A stretch of DNA of 64,000 bases from Phyto melanocephala (Eukaryota > Arthropoda > Insecta > Diptera > Rhinophoridae): the NCBI GenBank assembly GCA_941918925.1, contig OW799236.1, positions 119,609,062 through 119,673,061 on the forward strand. Reading direction: 5' to 3'. The position numbers were made by a program, and so were the translations under genes. Positions 11,186 through 22,900 of this stretch are shown here, one piece after another. The notes beneath the pieces are model-generated. The model did no database searches and was not told where the DNA came from. It worked only from the letters and a program-made list of their open reading frames with translations. The first letter of the stretch is position 1, and every line of letters begins with the position of its first letter.

Positions 11186-11802
11186 AAGGGTGGTTAAATT
11201 TTAAGGACCGATGTTGAATTATTCAAATTATTTAGGAAATTATTATTATTTCTTTTTGTAATGATAATATTTGTACGGTTCAATTATGTATTTAACAAAA
11301 TATCAGCCAAATGACCCCCCCCCCCATCCTTGGCGCCACTCCTCTATCTGATGGTCCAAATTTTCAATGACAATGTTGATGCTCAATTGTTGGGCACGAT
11401 GATGAGTCGAGGTTGACTGCTCTTTTGCCACACTATCGAAAAAAACAACCATGCTTCCCATTCAACGAAATAAGAAGGCATTCACAGATTTTCTAACATT
11501 TTATACAGACCTGTTTTGCAGAAATTTAAATATCTTTTACAATTTTCCCGATTGTGGATGAATTTGAATGATTATGTTGATCAAAAGAATTACGAAGTGC
11601 ACAAAATGCATTTTGATTTAAACACCCATTTTCATAAAAAAAAACCTGAATAACTTTAAAGAGTTGCTCATTTGCGTATCTTTCTACAGATCAAATTGAG
11701 TAAGTTTGAGATTGAGAAATGTCAAGTGAAATGCAGAAAACAAATTTAAAGACTAGGTGTAGTTCACCTTCAACATGGGCCCTAAAAAATTTAACCACCC
11801 TC
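11186..11802 (-). mobile_element. Nested mariner-like MITE within the DINE-like element
   Basis: Its terminal repeats are AAGGGTGGTTAAATTTTAA and TTTAACCACCCTC, with TA at 11184-11185 and 11803-11804. On the minus strand it retains transposase-like N-terminal and C-terminal coding remnants with stops. It contains a run of C near 11316-11324 at the same place as G or C runs in sister copies. Confidence 0.8.
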
Positions 11803-12462
11803 TACAAAGAAAGTGATACATATTTTATTGTAAAGATATTATTCAATAGCGATTAACAAAATAATAAATATTGTGCTTTAAATGTACACAAAATTGGTGG
11901 TGGGTATAAAAGATTCGGCACAGCCGAATATAGTGCTCTTACTTGTTTTATTTAAGGGGGGTTTCTAAGGTAAAATTTTATTAAAATTTTAACAAACACT
12001 ACGGTGTAGACAAACATATTTAATTATAATTATAAGGTTTCGAAAAATTAATTTTAAGGTTTTTATTATTTTTTAATGATATTCCTTTAGTAATAACTGT
12101 CTTGTTACCAACTTTATGTACGTACAACTAAGCACACGTGCTCATATGCACATACAGTTGGGGACAAAAAATAAGGGCAATACTATACACTATTTACTAC
12201 AAAGCACTGTGTAATAACAAAACTGTTAGTTTAAGGAAAATTTTAACACATTAGCACACAACCAGAAAATTGGAGAAAGTTGGAGTGTAGCTAAAGAGTG
12301 AGAGTTGGTACAGGTCACTTAAACCAGCAAACCTTACAGTTTAAAATAAAGGATGGATCAAAATTACCGAAGGTGTTTGAGTTAATTATAACTTTTGGTT
12401 AAAGACATTATTATAATTTTATTTTTTTGAAATACAGTTAGTTTATGGAGAATATTGTTTAT

Positions 12463-13030
12463 TTAGTTACTTAATATTATATCTAATAATTGGTGGCAAT
12501 ATTCTGCTTCGTATATTCGTACTCCTTCTAAAACATTTTCCATAACCTTTCGGAACAATTCGTGTGGTATGTTGTTTATTTCGTCATGTTTTTTGTTGCT
12601 AGATGATTTTAGGTTTATTAATGTAGGAGTTTCCTTTTAAATAACCCCAAAGGAAACAGTTTGGAAGATTAAATCCGGTAAACGAGGAGGCCAATAACAA
12701 TCGCTTGTTAGATTAAATATCTTATCTACCATCATGACATGTAGTAGACCATTGTGTCTCTCGCAGAGTGCGCTATGACTCCATCTATTCTGTTGAAACA
12801 ATACTTGTGGATAGACTTCTACGGCTGGCCTTAACAAATTTTCCAACATTGTCCGATATTGAACGCGAGATGGAAACGGCGACAGCGTGTTCCTTTTTTT
12901 AAAAAAATATGGGTCAATTATCCTTTCCGAAGAAGCACCACACCAAACAGATCATATAAGTGGTTTTAATTGACGATGCTGAACTACTCTTAAATTTAAA
13001 CGAAAACGAAACCCATTAAATAAAATTAGA
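12463..13030 (-). pseudogene. Mariner-type transposase fossil, C-terminal half
   Basis: Read on the minus strand, conserved transposase landmarks appear in order. They are VWCGASSERIIDPYFF, then YRTMLENLLRPAVEVYPQV, LFQQ with the catalytic aspartate lost (QQN), WPPRLPDLIF, and a tail NIPHELFRKVMENVLEG ending at a stop at 12463-12465 after QLLDIILSN. These correspond to the DDE/D integrase fold and C-terminal tail of mariner-type transposases. The reading frame is broken by at least two stops and frame changes, and the second catalytic residue is replaced, so it cannot be active. It differs in sequence from the neighbouring fossil at 13057-13490. Confidence 0.75.
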
Positions 13031-13056
13031 CTTTGTCGCCTATAATAAGATTTTGG

Positions 13057-13490
13057 CTAAAGATTTGGGCACATTTTCCATTTTCTGCTAAAGGGTCCGC
13101 CAAATAACTTTTTTTTTAAATACTCAAGTGTAGCTTCGGCTGTGTGGTACGTAGCGCCGTCCTGTTGAAACCAAATGTTGCCAATATCCTCCTCTTCAAA
13201 TTTTGTGCACAAAAATTCGTTCAACATGGCCCGATAACGATCGCCATTAACTACGGCCACTTCTTGTTAATTTTCGAAGAAAAATGGCCCAGTTATGCCT
13301 CTAGACCAAAATCCGCACCAAACAGTGACTCGTTTTGGGTGTATCGGCTTTTCAATGTATGCGTGCGGGTTTTCTGTGCCCCAAATGAGACAATTTTGCT
13401 TGTTTGCAAAGATGATTTTTTTTTTTGGCAAAATCGGCCAAAGTAATGTCGCAATATTTCCCAGCGTTGTTCAAGCGTATACACAACCAT
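13057..13490 (-). pseudogene. Mariner-type transposase fossil, N-terminus plus mid-domain
   Basis: On the minus strand it starts MVVYTLEQRWEILRHYF, a typical start of a mariner-like transposase N-terminal domain. It then jumps straight to the catalytic domain (SKIVSFGAQ..., NGDRYRAMLNEFL, IWFQQDGATYHTAEATL). The linker and the first catalytic aspartate are deleted, and the frame shifts near 13260-13293. The QQDGATYHTA motif is close to that of the DD41D ORF at 14883-15599 (QQDGATCHTA), so it is probably an old relative. It ends abruptly near 13057, where a different transposase fossil begins. Confidence 0.75.
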
Positions 13491-14776
13491 ATTCGTTCAG
13501 CGGAAGGCTAAAACTAATTTTCTGTCAAATCAGACATGAACTAAGTGTTACCATTCACGAAATAAGCACTATTTGAAAAAAAAAACGTTAGATGGCGGAC
13601 CCTATATTTGATATTCCCCAAGTATTTTTTCGAAAATACTGAGAAAAAAAAATTATAATATAAAAGTTATAAAGAATTCAAACGCCTTTGGTAATTATTT
13701 AAATGAAATGAAACATAAACGAAGTCTGAAGCTGATGCTTGAAACTGAGGCTTGATTACAATGCTTCAGAAGAGTTTAACAAGCTAAAATGTTGGGGTTG
13801 CTACATACATTGATCACTTTCTGCTAAGCCTAGTGCAGGAGAAGAAAATTCGCATTGTTCTTAATAACAATTATGGAATGAAACGCATGTGATAAACGAG
13901 CGCGGTTTTGTTACATGTCCTAAAGCTCGCTACTTGGAACAAGGTGACACTTATGCGGGTCAAAAGATACACGCAAAATGAACTGGCAGATAAACCTGCG
14001 GTAAATGCATCTCTGATTATTTTTATTGTTCTGAATTTACAGTTGTGCTGTAAGAAGATGTCAACCGGCAACCATGAGCAGGCATACTCGAATAGAACTT
14101 AATTGAGCTTGGGGCTAGTTGATTGTGTTGCTCTAACTGGATATAAAGCAAACCCTTAAATAACAACGTAGTCAATAATCAATCGATACTAGTCGATAGA
14201 CAAAAAATGCCAACGAATTAAATGCTATCGAAATGGAATCGTGATTATAATGGTCTGCTTAGAAGCTTACTTTACATGTTTATATTTTAAGAATTCAAAT
14301 GACTATAGATCACATGCGGTACCTTTACAGTTCAATTTATATTGTCCACAACTGTATGTGAAATAATTTTCAGCTTTAAATGTACATATTTTTTGCTTAT
14401 GTCTTCATTTTTCCTGTTGAATGACCTATAAAAATGGCGAAACGAGAAATATAATTACATTTTCGCCAAAGGCTGGGCTATTAACTTGCACAGCCCTTTC
14501 TTTACATCCTGCTACTCCTGCTGTTGCTGTTTTTTTTTGTTTTAACTGAGTATAAACAATGTACTTGCAATTTTTTGTACTCATATTCCGGAGTCATTTA
14601 ATATTTATATTTTATGAAGCATGGCGTTAAAGCATGGTGGTAACAACATAAACTTCCGTTTGTTTGTTTGTTTTTTTTTTTTTGTTTTCTTTTTTGTATA
14701 TGTAGACATATATACAAATGTATGCAAAATAAAATAATTTTAGCAATAATAAAAATATGGAGTAAGTACCTATATA

Positions 14777-15699
14777 AAGGGTGTTTTTTTAAGCCCGATA
14801 GAACTTGAAATTGTAAAAAATAACACAAAAAATTAAATTGTAATCAAAAATTTTTTTTTATTCGAAAGATCAATACGTGACATTAACATTTGAAAATGAT
14901 TTCGGGCATATGGGCACCGCGGCTGTTCTTGACGAAGCGCATTCTGGACGTCCAAGTTTGGGCCACTTTTTCGAGCACTGCTGGCCGTATGTCACGAATA
15001 ACACGAACAATGCTGGCCTCCAAGGCGTCAATTGTTGCTGGTTTATCAGCATAAACCAGTGACTTCACGTAGCCCCACAGGAAATAATCGAGAGGTGTCA
15101 AATCGCACGACCTTGGAGGCCAATTGACAGGTCCATTTCTCGAAATCAACTTATCGCCAAATTTTGATTTCAATAAGTCGATGGTTGCGTTCGCCGTATG
15201 GCACGTAGCGCCATCCTGTTGAAACCACATCTCCTCCGGATCAATGTCATCCATATTTTCAAACAAAAAATCATTGATCATGGTACGGTAACGATCTCCA
15301 TTGACCGTAACGCGAGCTGCGTCCTTATTTTTGAAGAAATAAGGTCCGATGATGCCACCAGCGTGAAAACCGCACCAAACGGTGCATTTTTCTGGATGTA
15401 ATGGAGTCTGTAGGGTCTCTTGTGGATTGGTCTCGCTCCATATGCGGCAATTTTGCTTATTAACAAACCCGTTAAGCCAAAAATACGCCTCATCGCTGAA
15501 CACAATTTTGCGATAAAACAACGGACGTCCAGAATGCGCTTCGTCAAGAACAGCCGAGGTGCCCATATGCCCGAAATCATTTTCAAATGTTAATGTCACG
15601 TATTGATCTTTCGAATAAAAAAAAAATTTTGATTACAATTTAATTTTTTGTGTTATTTTTTACAATTTCAAGTTCTATCGGGCTTAAAAAAACACCCTT
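14777..15699 (-). mobile_element. Mariner (DD41D-type) derivative with 177-bp terminal inverted repeats
   Basis: It is flanked by TA (14775-14776 and 15700-15701). Ends AAGGGTGTTTTTTTAAGC and its inverse extend as colinear inverted repeats over 14777-14953 and 15523-15699, with a constant coordinate sum of 30476 and at least one mismatch. The left repeat encodes the transposase C-terminus. The right repeat is an inverted copy of that coding end, so the element has lost its original N-terminal end. Length is 923 bp, against about 1.3 kb for a complete mariner. It lies less than 10 bp from a DINE-like copy. Confidence 0.9.
14883..15599 (-). CDS. N-terminally truncated DD41D mariner-like transposase ORF
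   Basis: This is an uninterrupted 238-codon frame. Residues 27-238 are a DDE/D transposase catalytic domain. The first aspartate is in IVFSDEAYF (D36), the second in WFQQDGATCHT (D129) and the third in CDLTPLDYFLW (D171). That leaves 41 residues between the last two, the DD41D spacing reported for a mariner subgroup first found in tephritid flies. The C-terminus ends HMPEIIFKC, as in mariner relatives. The N-terminal paired helix-turn-helix region of about 100 residues is absent. Residues 1-26 are not transposase; they are antisense reading of the right terminal repeat, itself an inverted copy of the C-terminal coding end. It could not bind its own ends, so it is probably a relic recently mobilised in trans. 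Confidence 0.85.
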   Translation of the reverse strand: MTLTFENDFGHMGTSAVLDEAHSGRPLFYRKIVFSDEAYFWLNGFVNKQNCRIWSETNPQETLQTPLHPEKCTVWCGFHAGGIIGPYFFKNKDAARVTVNGDRYRTMINDFLFENMDDIDPEEMWFQQDGATCHTANATIDLLKSKFGDKLISRNGPVNWPPRSCDLTPLDYFLWGYVKSLVYADKPATIDALEASIVRVIRDIRPAVLEKVAQTWTSRMRFVKNSRGAHMPEIIFKC

Positions 15700-15707
15700 T
15701 ATTTAAA

Positions 15708-17868
15708 AACAAGTAAGAGCACTATATTCGGCTGTGCCGAATCTTTTATACCCACCACCAATTTTGTGTACATTTAGAGCACAATATTTATTATTTTGTT
15801 AATCATTATGGAATAATCTCTTTATAAATAATAAAATATTTATCACTTTCTTTGTAGAGGGTGGTTAAATTTTAAGGGCCCATGTTGAAGGTGAACTACA
15901 CCTAGTCTTTAAATTTGTTTTCTGCATTTCATTCGACATTACTCAATCTCAAACTTACTCAATTCGATCCGTGAAAAGATACGTAAGTGAGCAACGCTTT
16001 AAAGTTATTTCGATTTTTTAAAAAATGGGCGTTCAAATCAAAATGCATTTTGTGCACTTCGTAATTCTTTTGATCAACATAATCGTTAAAATTCGTCCAC
16101 AATCGGGAGAATTGTAAAAAATATTTAAGTTTCTGCAAAACAGGTCTGTATAAAATGTTAGAAAATCTGTGAATGCCTTCTTAGTTCGTAGAATGGGAAC
16201 CATTGCTAGTTTTTGCGATAGTGTGGCAAAAGAGCAGTCAACCTCAACTCATCATCATGCCCAACAATTGAGCATCAACATTGTCATTGAAAATTTTGAC
16301 CATCAGATAGAGGAGTGGCGCCAAGAATGGTGGGGCCATTTGGCCGATATTTTGTTAAATACATAATTGAACCATACAAATATTATAATTACAAAAAGAA
16401 ATAATAACAATTTCCTAAATAATTTGTGTTTTATTTAAATTCAACATCGGTCCTTAAAATTTAACCACCCTTTATAACTTCGATATGCTACTAAAATGCT
16501 TTTGTAAATTTAGTCTTTCAATGTAAGTGGGCATTAAAGTAGGCGTGTTAATAAGGTTTCTGCTAATAAATACAACTTAGAGATTTTATTATAGTCCTTT
16601 ATTTTCCCAAAAACTTTGTCAATAGAGAAATTACATGAATTTAAGATAAACCGTTATATGGGAGGTAGGCGTTAAAGTGGGCGTGTCACCTTAACTTTTT
16701 GGCACAACAATTACATTGATTAGAAGGAAATACGTAGCAAATTTGATCATCATACCTCTAATTTTGGCGATTTTATGAGCTTTTAAATTTCATTAACGGT
16801 AGATAACGTGAAAAGTGGGCGTTATAGTAGGCGTGTCAAAGTTGTTTTTGCGGATGAGTACAACTTAGGTGTTTCAATATAGCCATTTGTTATTCCAAAA
16901 TCTTTATTAGTGGAGAAATTATATGAATTTTAGGTAAAACGTTATATGGGAGGTGGGCGTAAAAGTGGGCGTGGCACCTTAATTTTCTGGCACAGTAATG
17001 ACATTGCCTAGGGGGATATACATAGCAAATTTGATCTTCATACCTCTAATTTTTGCGGTTTTATGAGCTTTTAAATTTTTTTAACGGTAGATAACGTGAA
17101 AAGTGGGCGTTATAGTAGGCGTGTCAGAGTTTTTTTTGCGAATGAGTACAACTTAGGTGTTTCAATATAGCGTTTTATTACTCTAAAATCTTTATTAGTA
17201 GAGATATTATATGAATTTTAGGTAAAACTTTATATGGGAGGTGGGCGTAAAAGTGGGCGTGGCACATTGATTTTCCGTTACAGAAAAGCCTCTCACCAAA
17301 AATTAAAGTGTGCAAAATTTCAGAGTCGTACATCCAATTTTGTTGCTTTTATGACGTTTTTGTTTTTAAATATACCGAAAAATACACTGTGCGGTATAAA
17401 TGTTCGTACATTTTGATCGATAACTCCTTTCCTAATGCATAGATTTAGATAATTTTCGGAAAAAAATATTGTTTTTACTCAGAAAATATATATTCGGAGT
17501 TTCATGAGTCTACGTTAATGCGTTTGGACACAATTCCATTTTATTCGATGTTCGAAGGACACGGTTTTTTCGACCTACTCTTGCTTTTCGAGCTATAACT
17601 CTCTTCCTAATATTCCGATTTAGCTCATTTTCGATACCAAACAAACCTTGTCTATAAGAAAGATTCTGGCAAAATTTGAGCTTTCTAGCTTTTTCGGTGC
17701 GACCTCTATCGTGCTTTCAACAGACGGACGGACATAGCTAGATCGTCATCAAATCAAACCCTGATTCAGAAAATATATACTTTATGGGGTCTAAAATGGA
17801 TATTTCGATGTGTTACAAACGGAATGACAAAATGAATATACCCCCACCATTTTTTGGTGGCGGGTATA
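15708..17868 (-). mobile_element. DINE-1-like family A element
   Basis: The 3' stem-loop end is at 15708-15765, directly after the mariner derivative. The nested mariner MITE is at 15857-16472 and the 288-bp units span about 16630-17260. There is a single ACAGACGG octamer near 17720, the shortest array of the set. The 5' hairpin CCCCCACCATTTTTTGGTGG ends with GGGTATA at 17868. No genes are encoded. Confidence 0.87.
15857..16472 (+). mobile_element. Nested mariner-like MITE, best-preserved copy
   Basis: TA flanks at 15855-15856 and 16473-16474, and terminal repeats as in the other copies. From 16169 to 16366 an open frame of 65 codons retains CDSVAKEQSTSTHHHAQQL, resembling the second helix-turn-helix region of mariner transposases. 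It then reads VIENFDHQIEEWRQ and GHLADILLNT, resembling the C-terminus. The catalytic domain between them is deleted. This shows that the MITE derives from a mariner by internal deletion. Confidence 0.8.
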
Positions 17869-20800
17869 AAAACAAAAATAGGAACATGTGAATAAACTAG
17901 ACTTAAGGAAAAGAGGCGATACAGGACTAAAAGTATAAAAAAATATTGTTAGTGGAAAATCGAAGGAAGAACAACATTTATTCACATATTTTCTTCTAAT
18001 ATCGAGAGAAAAATTTTTTGTCTTTAATAAAATCAAGTTCAGGATTAAAAAGTTAGACAATTTCCTAAAAAGATATAATTTTTGTTTCCATCAAAAAATA
18101 AACAAAAATAACCACAATCGATCTGATACCTTTATTGGTGGTTAAACCCAATCTTTCGATAGTCCTACATTTTATTAAAAGTCATACTCTGGTGCTTTAA
18201 AAAGTTTTCGTATTGTTTACTTAACTTGCCTAAACTTACTTTACACCCACTCTACTTAATAATACAGCATATGCACGATACAAGTTAAAATAAACTATAT
18301 TATTTTTAATACGAGCAGTTAAAATCTAACAAAAGCCAACTTACGCATAAAAAAACTACAAAAAAAAAACATAAAAAAAATTCCACATCTCTTCAACACT
18401 AAGAGAAGAAAAGAAAAAGCTTAAATAAAAGCACATCATACAAAACAAATACAAATGTATGCACTAATGCCTTAACACATGCAAACACCTTAAAAAATGA
18501 GCAAATCCTTCAACACTGTTTCACAAAACATTTATGTTTACATTAGGGTGGCACTAAACATTTACTTTGTGTGTTACACTCTACCAGCTAATTAGGATTT
18601 TTTTATACATACAAATGCTTATTGCATACAACTTTTATAATTAAAACTGATGTTGGTTCTGTTCATTAAAAAATCTAATGACTTTTTTCGTCATCATATA
18701 TCTACTGCTTCAATAATTATTTGTATCGAATTTTGTCTGTTTGAAATAATTTTATTTACATACAAAATTATAAAACTTTTACCAAAAGCACTATGCTAGT
18801 AAAAACTATATCACCTGATTCTGATTAGCATGAATGAACGCAAAGAAAAACCATGATTGTGGTAATCACAAGCTTAGAGCAACATACTATGATTGAATTG
18901 TTTGACTGTGGTTAAAGCATATATTGGTTGTTAGTTATCATTTTTATATTTAATTAAAATTTTTTTAAATATTAATTGTACTTACCTTATTTTCCTAATA
19001 TTTTTTTACATTTTATCACTTAATTTTTTTTTCAAATCCTTTGGAATATTTCTTTGAAATAATAAATTTTTATTCAACAAAAAGAAAGACAGTAGAAATC
19101 AAATAATTATTGAAAAAATTGTTTTACCTACTAAATATTTAATTATTGTTTCTAATTTCAAATAATTTTGATTATAAGGCAGATAAAAAAACGCTCCATA
19201 TATCCTTTGAGATATGTTTTAATAATATTTGGCGTAACATATATATAATAACAATTCTTGAAAATTATATTGATTAGTTAATGTTACCAAATATGATCAT
19301 GGTTCAATGAGCAGTGACGATTAGACAAAAAGAAAAATCACGAAATTTGGAAAAAGACGCTCGAAAAATATAATTTTTTTTTAATAAATTTCCAGGAAAT
19401 TTTTTTTTTTCAATTTATTTAAATAACACTACTTAGCAGCAAATTCCTCCATTAAATAAAACTATGTGGATTATATGGATTTTGATGCGCTGAAGTCAAA
19501 TCAGTTGTCGGTTTTTTCCATCAGATCGGTATGTTTTTTATGGGCGTGGCAAATTTTTCCTCCTAAATTAGTCAGGTACGAAGACATATTTCATCCTGAC
19601 TCTATCTCTTATCATTTTGGAATTATTCAAAAATTAATGGAGAAAAAAAATTTTTTTCGTGCAAAATATTTTAATTTAAAAATGGAATTAAAAAAAATAT
19701 AAAGCAAATATTCAACATCTTAAACTTTTTCTGAGAGCTACTTATCTTAGAAATAAAAAACGCCATTAACCATAAAAATCGGTTTAAAATGTATATTTTA
19801 TTGTCAATTTACCGCAGGTAGAAAAAAATACATGACATATGGCATTGACAAAAATTATCAGTAAGGCTTACCACTTTACCAACACTTGCGAATCATTAAA
19901 TTTTATAAGCGAAATTCGTGCAATGTGAGAAATATAAATTTATTAACTATGGTTATCGATTACAGGCCTTTTTTTTGTCTGACATGTAATTTAAATATGA
20001 CGGTGCCACATTCTGTCTGACCTGTGATACTATTCACTTCTTGAGTAGCGTGATAGTTAGCAATTAATCTCTCTTTTTAGAGCAGTCTATTGGCCGCCAA
20101 GATGATGAGATTTTAGAGGGTTTTTTGTATATCAGTCTCAAATTTTAGCACTGAAAGACAACATTAAGCCGCTTTATGTCATATCCAAAAACCCGCTTGG
20201 TAAGCTGAGGATCCATTCTAGGCTACATCATTCTCCCACAGACCAGATCTTACTAAATATAAGAAAAATAATATTTTTGCTGATTTATCAGACTACTCTT
20301 CTTATTTATATAAAATATTGATTTATTCGAAACCTCAAAAAAATTTACGTGAACGAAAAAAAATTTTTTTTATATTATATCTAAGGTAAGAGAACCGCAA
20401 AAAAATTCGAAAAAATTTTATTTACATTAGCAATATGAGGTTAAATGAGAATCCTGCGAGAAAGGATAAATTCTTTCTTTTGATAAGTAATAACTTAGGC
20501 AGCTATGAAACAAACAACTCATATGTGTATCTTAAAAACTTAATCGCAAAAACTTAAGCCGGATCCGCGCCTGATAAACTTATACTTTCCAATATTTAAG
20601 CAGCTTAGCAAAGAGTTGTACCAAATTGTATGTTTAAAAACATTGCCCAAGACATAAAATAATATAAAAGAATTATTCCTAGTTTAGTAAGAAAATCGCA
20701 ATAATAACGCCAGCTGACTTTTTATATTGAAACATTCTTAACCAATACATTACTTTTGTTGTATACAATATATGTTCGAATGTGCTTAAGGTAAAAACCT

Positions 20801-21287
20801 TTTAGATTCTCATAGCAACCCAAAATATACATACATAAAGTTTTAAGTTTAATGGTGGTTTAAATATTTTCTTTATATGTGTCAAGCAAAGAGTTAAAGA
20901 AATAATTTTATCTTTTTTTTTTGCCTACAGTGAAACAACTTAAAAATTTCAAAAAAAGTGCTTCAGGCAGTGAATTTTTTTTTATGTTTTGATAATAGTG
21001 TGTATAATCAATGATGTAGAATGCAGCTCTTTTATAAATTTTTTTCTGTCCGACTGTCTTTCTATTTGCCTTCTCGAAATCGATTGAATTTAATAACTTA
21101 ACTTAAAGCATACTTTTTGACGAAAGATACTGACCAAAAGAAAAAAAAAATGCTAATGCACAATATTTAAATTACATAAAATTGCACCAAAAGAATCGTA
21201 ATAAATAAAAGCAAATACGGACATGACAGAAAAAATAATGCAAGGCTCATGTAGACAGTTAAAAATTTTAATCAGGACCAAAATTAA
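17869..21287. other. Gene-free AT-rich stretch
   Basis: I see no gene or recognisable transposon. A moderately GC-richer patch at about 20020-20250 may be an old decayed element, but I can read no protein motif in it. Long T and A runs are frequent at 18960-19400 and 20280-20420. Confidence 0.5.
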
Positions 21288-22280
21288 CATACAAGAGCAC
21301 TATATTTGGGTTGGCAAATTATTTTTTTAATAAATCTTCTCATTATAGAATAATTTCTTTATACTAAAATATGTACCACATACTTTGTTTAAGTCCAATT
21401 TGTTTTTAAATTATTTTCTTAAATTATATATCAATGTGAAGACGAAGTCTTTTAGAAGTGATATAACTTCCTTATTTTAAGCACAATATTTGAGAAGTGG
21501 TTTATAAAGGAAGCATATCAAAGTAATAACTGCTAATGAAATAAACTTAGAGTCCCTTATTATTCAAAAATCTTTGTCCATAGAGAAATCACATAAATTT
21601 TAGAAAAACAAGTTGTATGGGAGTTAATCATTAAAGTCGGCTAGTCACCTTCATTTTTCGTTCTAACAATAATATTAACCAAGCGAATGTTTGAAAAATT
21701 TCAGAATCAAACATTCAATTCCTTCGGTTTTATTACGTTTTAGATCTTATTAATAGTAGATTCGCAAGAGGTGGGCTTTAAAGCATTTCTGACAATGATT
21801 TCTACTTAGACGCCTGGAGAACAACATTGTTCCAAATCTTTGTCCAGTTATTTCAATTTAAGTAAATGTGTTATAATGGAGGTGGGCGCTTAAGTAGGCG
21901 TGTCATCTTCAATAATGAAAATTCCATAATTTCAGCATCGTATATAAAGTCGATTTTATTACGTTTAAAATTTTCTTATATTTTGATTTATTGCTGCTTT
22001 TATAATCTGCGAACTTAATTCTTTTTAACTCACTAAATATATAACTCCGAAACTTTATCACTCTATGTCGTCCTTTAGACGCAATTGCATTTTACCTATA
22101 GCCATACCTCTCTTCCTCATACACCAATAAAACTTCTGATGTATAGGAAATATTTTTACAAAATTTTATCCCTCGACCTCTTTCTTGCTTTCAGGAGATG
22201 GACAGACAGATGAATATAGGTAGACCGTCCTATAATGAAACTTAGACTCAGAATATATATACTTTATGTGGTCAAAAATG
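21288..22280 (-). mobile_element. Decayed, older DINE-1-like element
   Basis: The left end AAGAGCACTATATTTGGGTT is a damaged 3' stem-loop. It is followed by 'TATACTAAAATATGTACCAC', CATAGAGAAATCACATAAAT, GTGGGCG-type boxes near 21774 and 21884, a mutated GGACAGACAGATG octamer zone near 22198, and AGAATATATATACTTTATG near 22250. The order and orientation match family A, but divergence is heavy and the nested MITE is not evident. It therefore represents an earlier wave. Confidence 0.7.
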
Positions 22281-22589
22281 TGTTATAAATTTTGCTTTTT
22301 TTTAAATTTTACAATTATACGTTCATTGTTGGTCTTTAGTTTAAAAATTTTTGTTGGATTATCATCATCTCCTCGTGAATTAAAAGATATTTCAAGATTT
22401 TAAACTGGACTTTCGTTTTTAATTAATCGATTGTCAAGGTAGCTGTATGACACACGGTACCCTGTAGTTGAAAGCACAAATTCTCTAGAGCTGGAAAGAA
22501 AACTACATTAACATTGATATTGGTAAATTTCCTACCAACTCAATGATATATGAAAGACGTGAAATCAATTAGGACAAATAATTTTATGT

Positions 22590-22900
22590 TTCAATTTTCT
22601 ATGTAATACTGAGTTAAATAGTTGATATAATATAATCAAAACACTTAGTTTCTGATCAAAAGAGTGCTGATGATGAAACCGTAGCTGGGGCCGAATTACG
22701 GCATTCGATATCGATCGAAATTTTACTCGAACGATCGAGTTCGCTGTGCTTTAGGTATAGAGATAAGAATTTTCGGATTTCGATCACGTTCGAGTGCCGT
22801 AATTCGGCCCCTGGTTTCGAAAATCCATTCCACTCAGTAAGTATCGGATAACTAAATTTTCCTAGATATTTTGTCATTATCACATTGAACTTATAGCCTG
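22590..22900. repeat. Diverged copy of the family C repeat
   Basis: GTGCTGATGATGAAACCGTAGCTGG, in which two 20-base windows match 42270-42294, is followed after a MITE insertion by TTTCGAAAATCCATTCCACTC. The upstream part also aligns with 42220-42270 at lower identity. It is thus a single-copy relative of the inverted repeat found at 41478-42450. Confidence 0.7.
22688..22810. mobile_element. 123-bp MITE, family E, second copy
   Basis: It has the same GGGCCGAATTACGGCATTCG end and inverse as the copy at 5878-6001, with CTG duplicated at 22685-22687 and 22811-22813. The uninterrupted site GTAGCTGGTTTCG is present in the paralogous repeat near 42290, which defines the insertion exactly. Inner bases differ modestly from the first copy. 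Confidence 0.9.

Larger units (their letters stand above)
9485..11947 (+). mobile_element. DINE-1-like family A element
   Basis: The 5' hairpin TATACCCGCCACC...GGTGGGGGTATA is at 9485-9515. Eight CCGTCTGT octamers follow (9627-9690), the longest array in the window. The 288-bp units run from about 10135 to 11150; two are almost identical to each other and a third is cut short near 10880. The nested mariner MITE is at 11186-11802. The subterminal GGTGGTGGGTATA and the 3' stem-loop ATTCGGC-ACA-GCCGAAT end at CTTGTT, 11947. The short frames inside are repeat sequence, not genes. Confidence 0.87.
12155..14354. mobile_element. Probable 2.2-kb Tc1/mariner-like element
   Basis: CAGTTGGGGACAAAAA at 12155 is matched in inverse by TTGTCCACAACTG ending at 14354. 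TA lies just outside both ends (12153-12154 and 14355-14356). Eighteen of 19 bases match if the shared outer CACATA is counted. The interior holds two minus-strand mariner-type transposase fossils (13057-13490 and 12463-13030). The 5' 860 bp shows nothing I recognise. The repeats are short, so the element boundaries are inferred. Confidence 0.55.
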
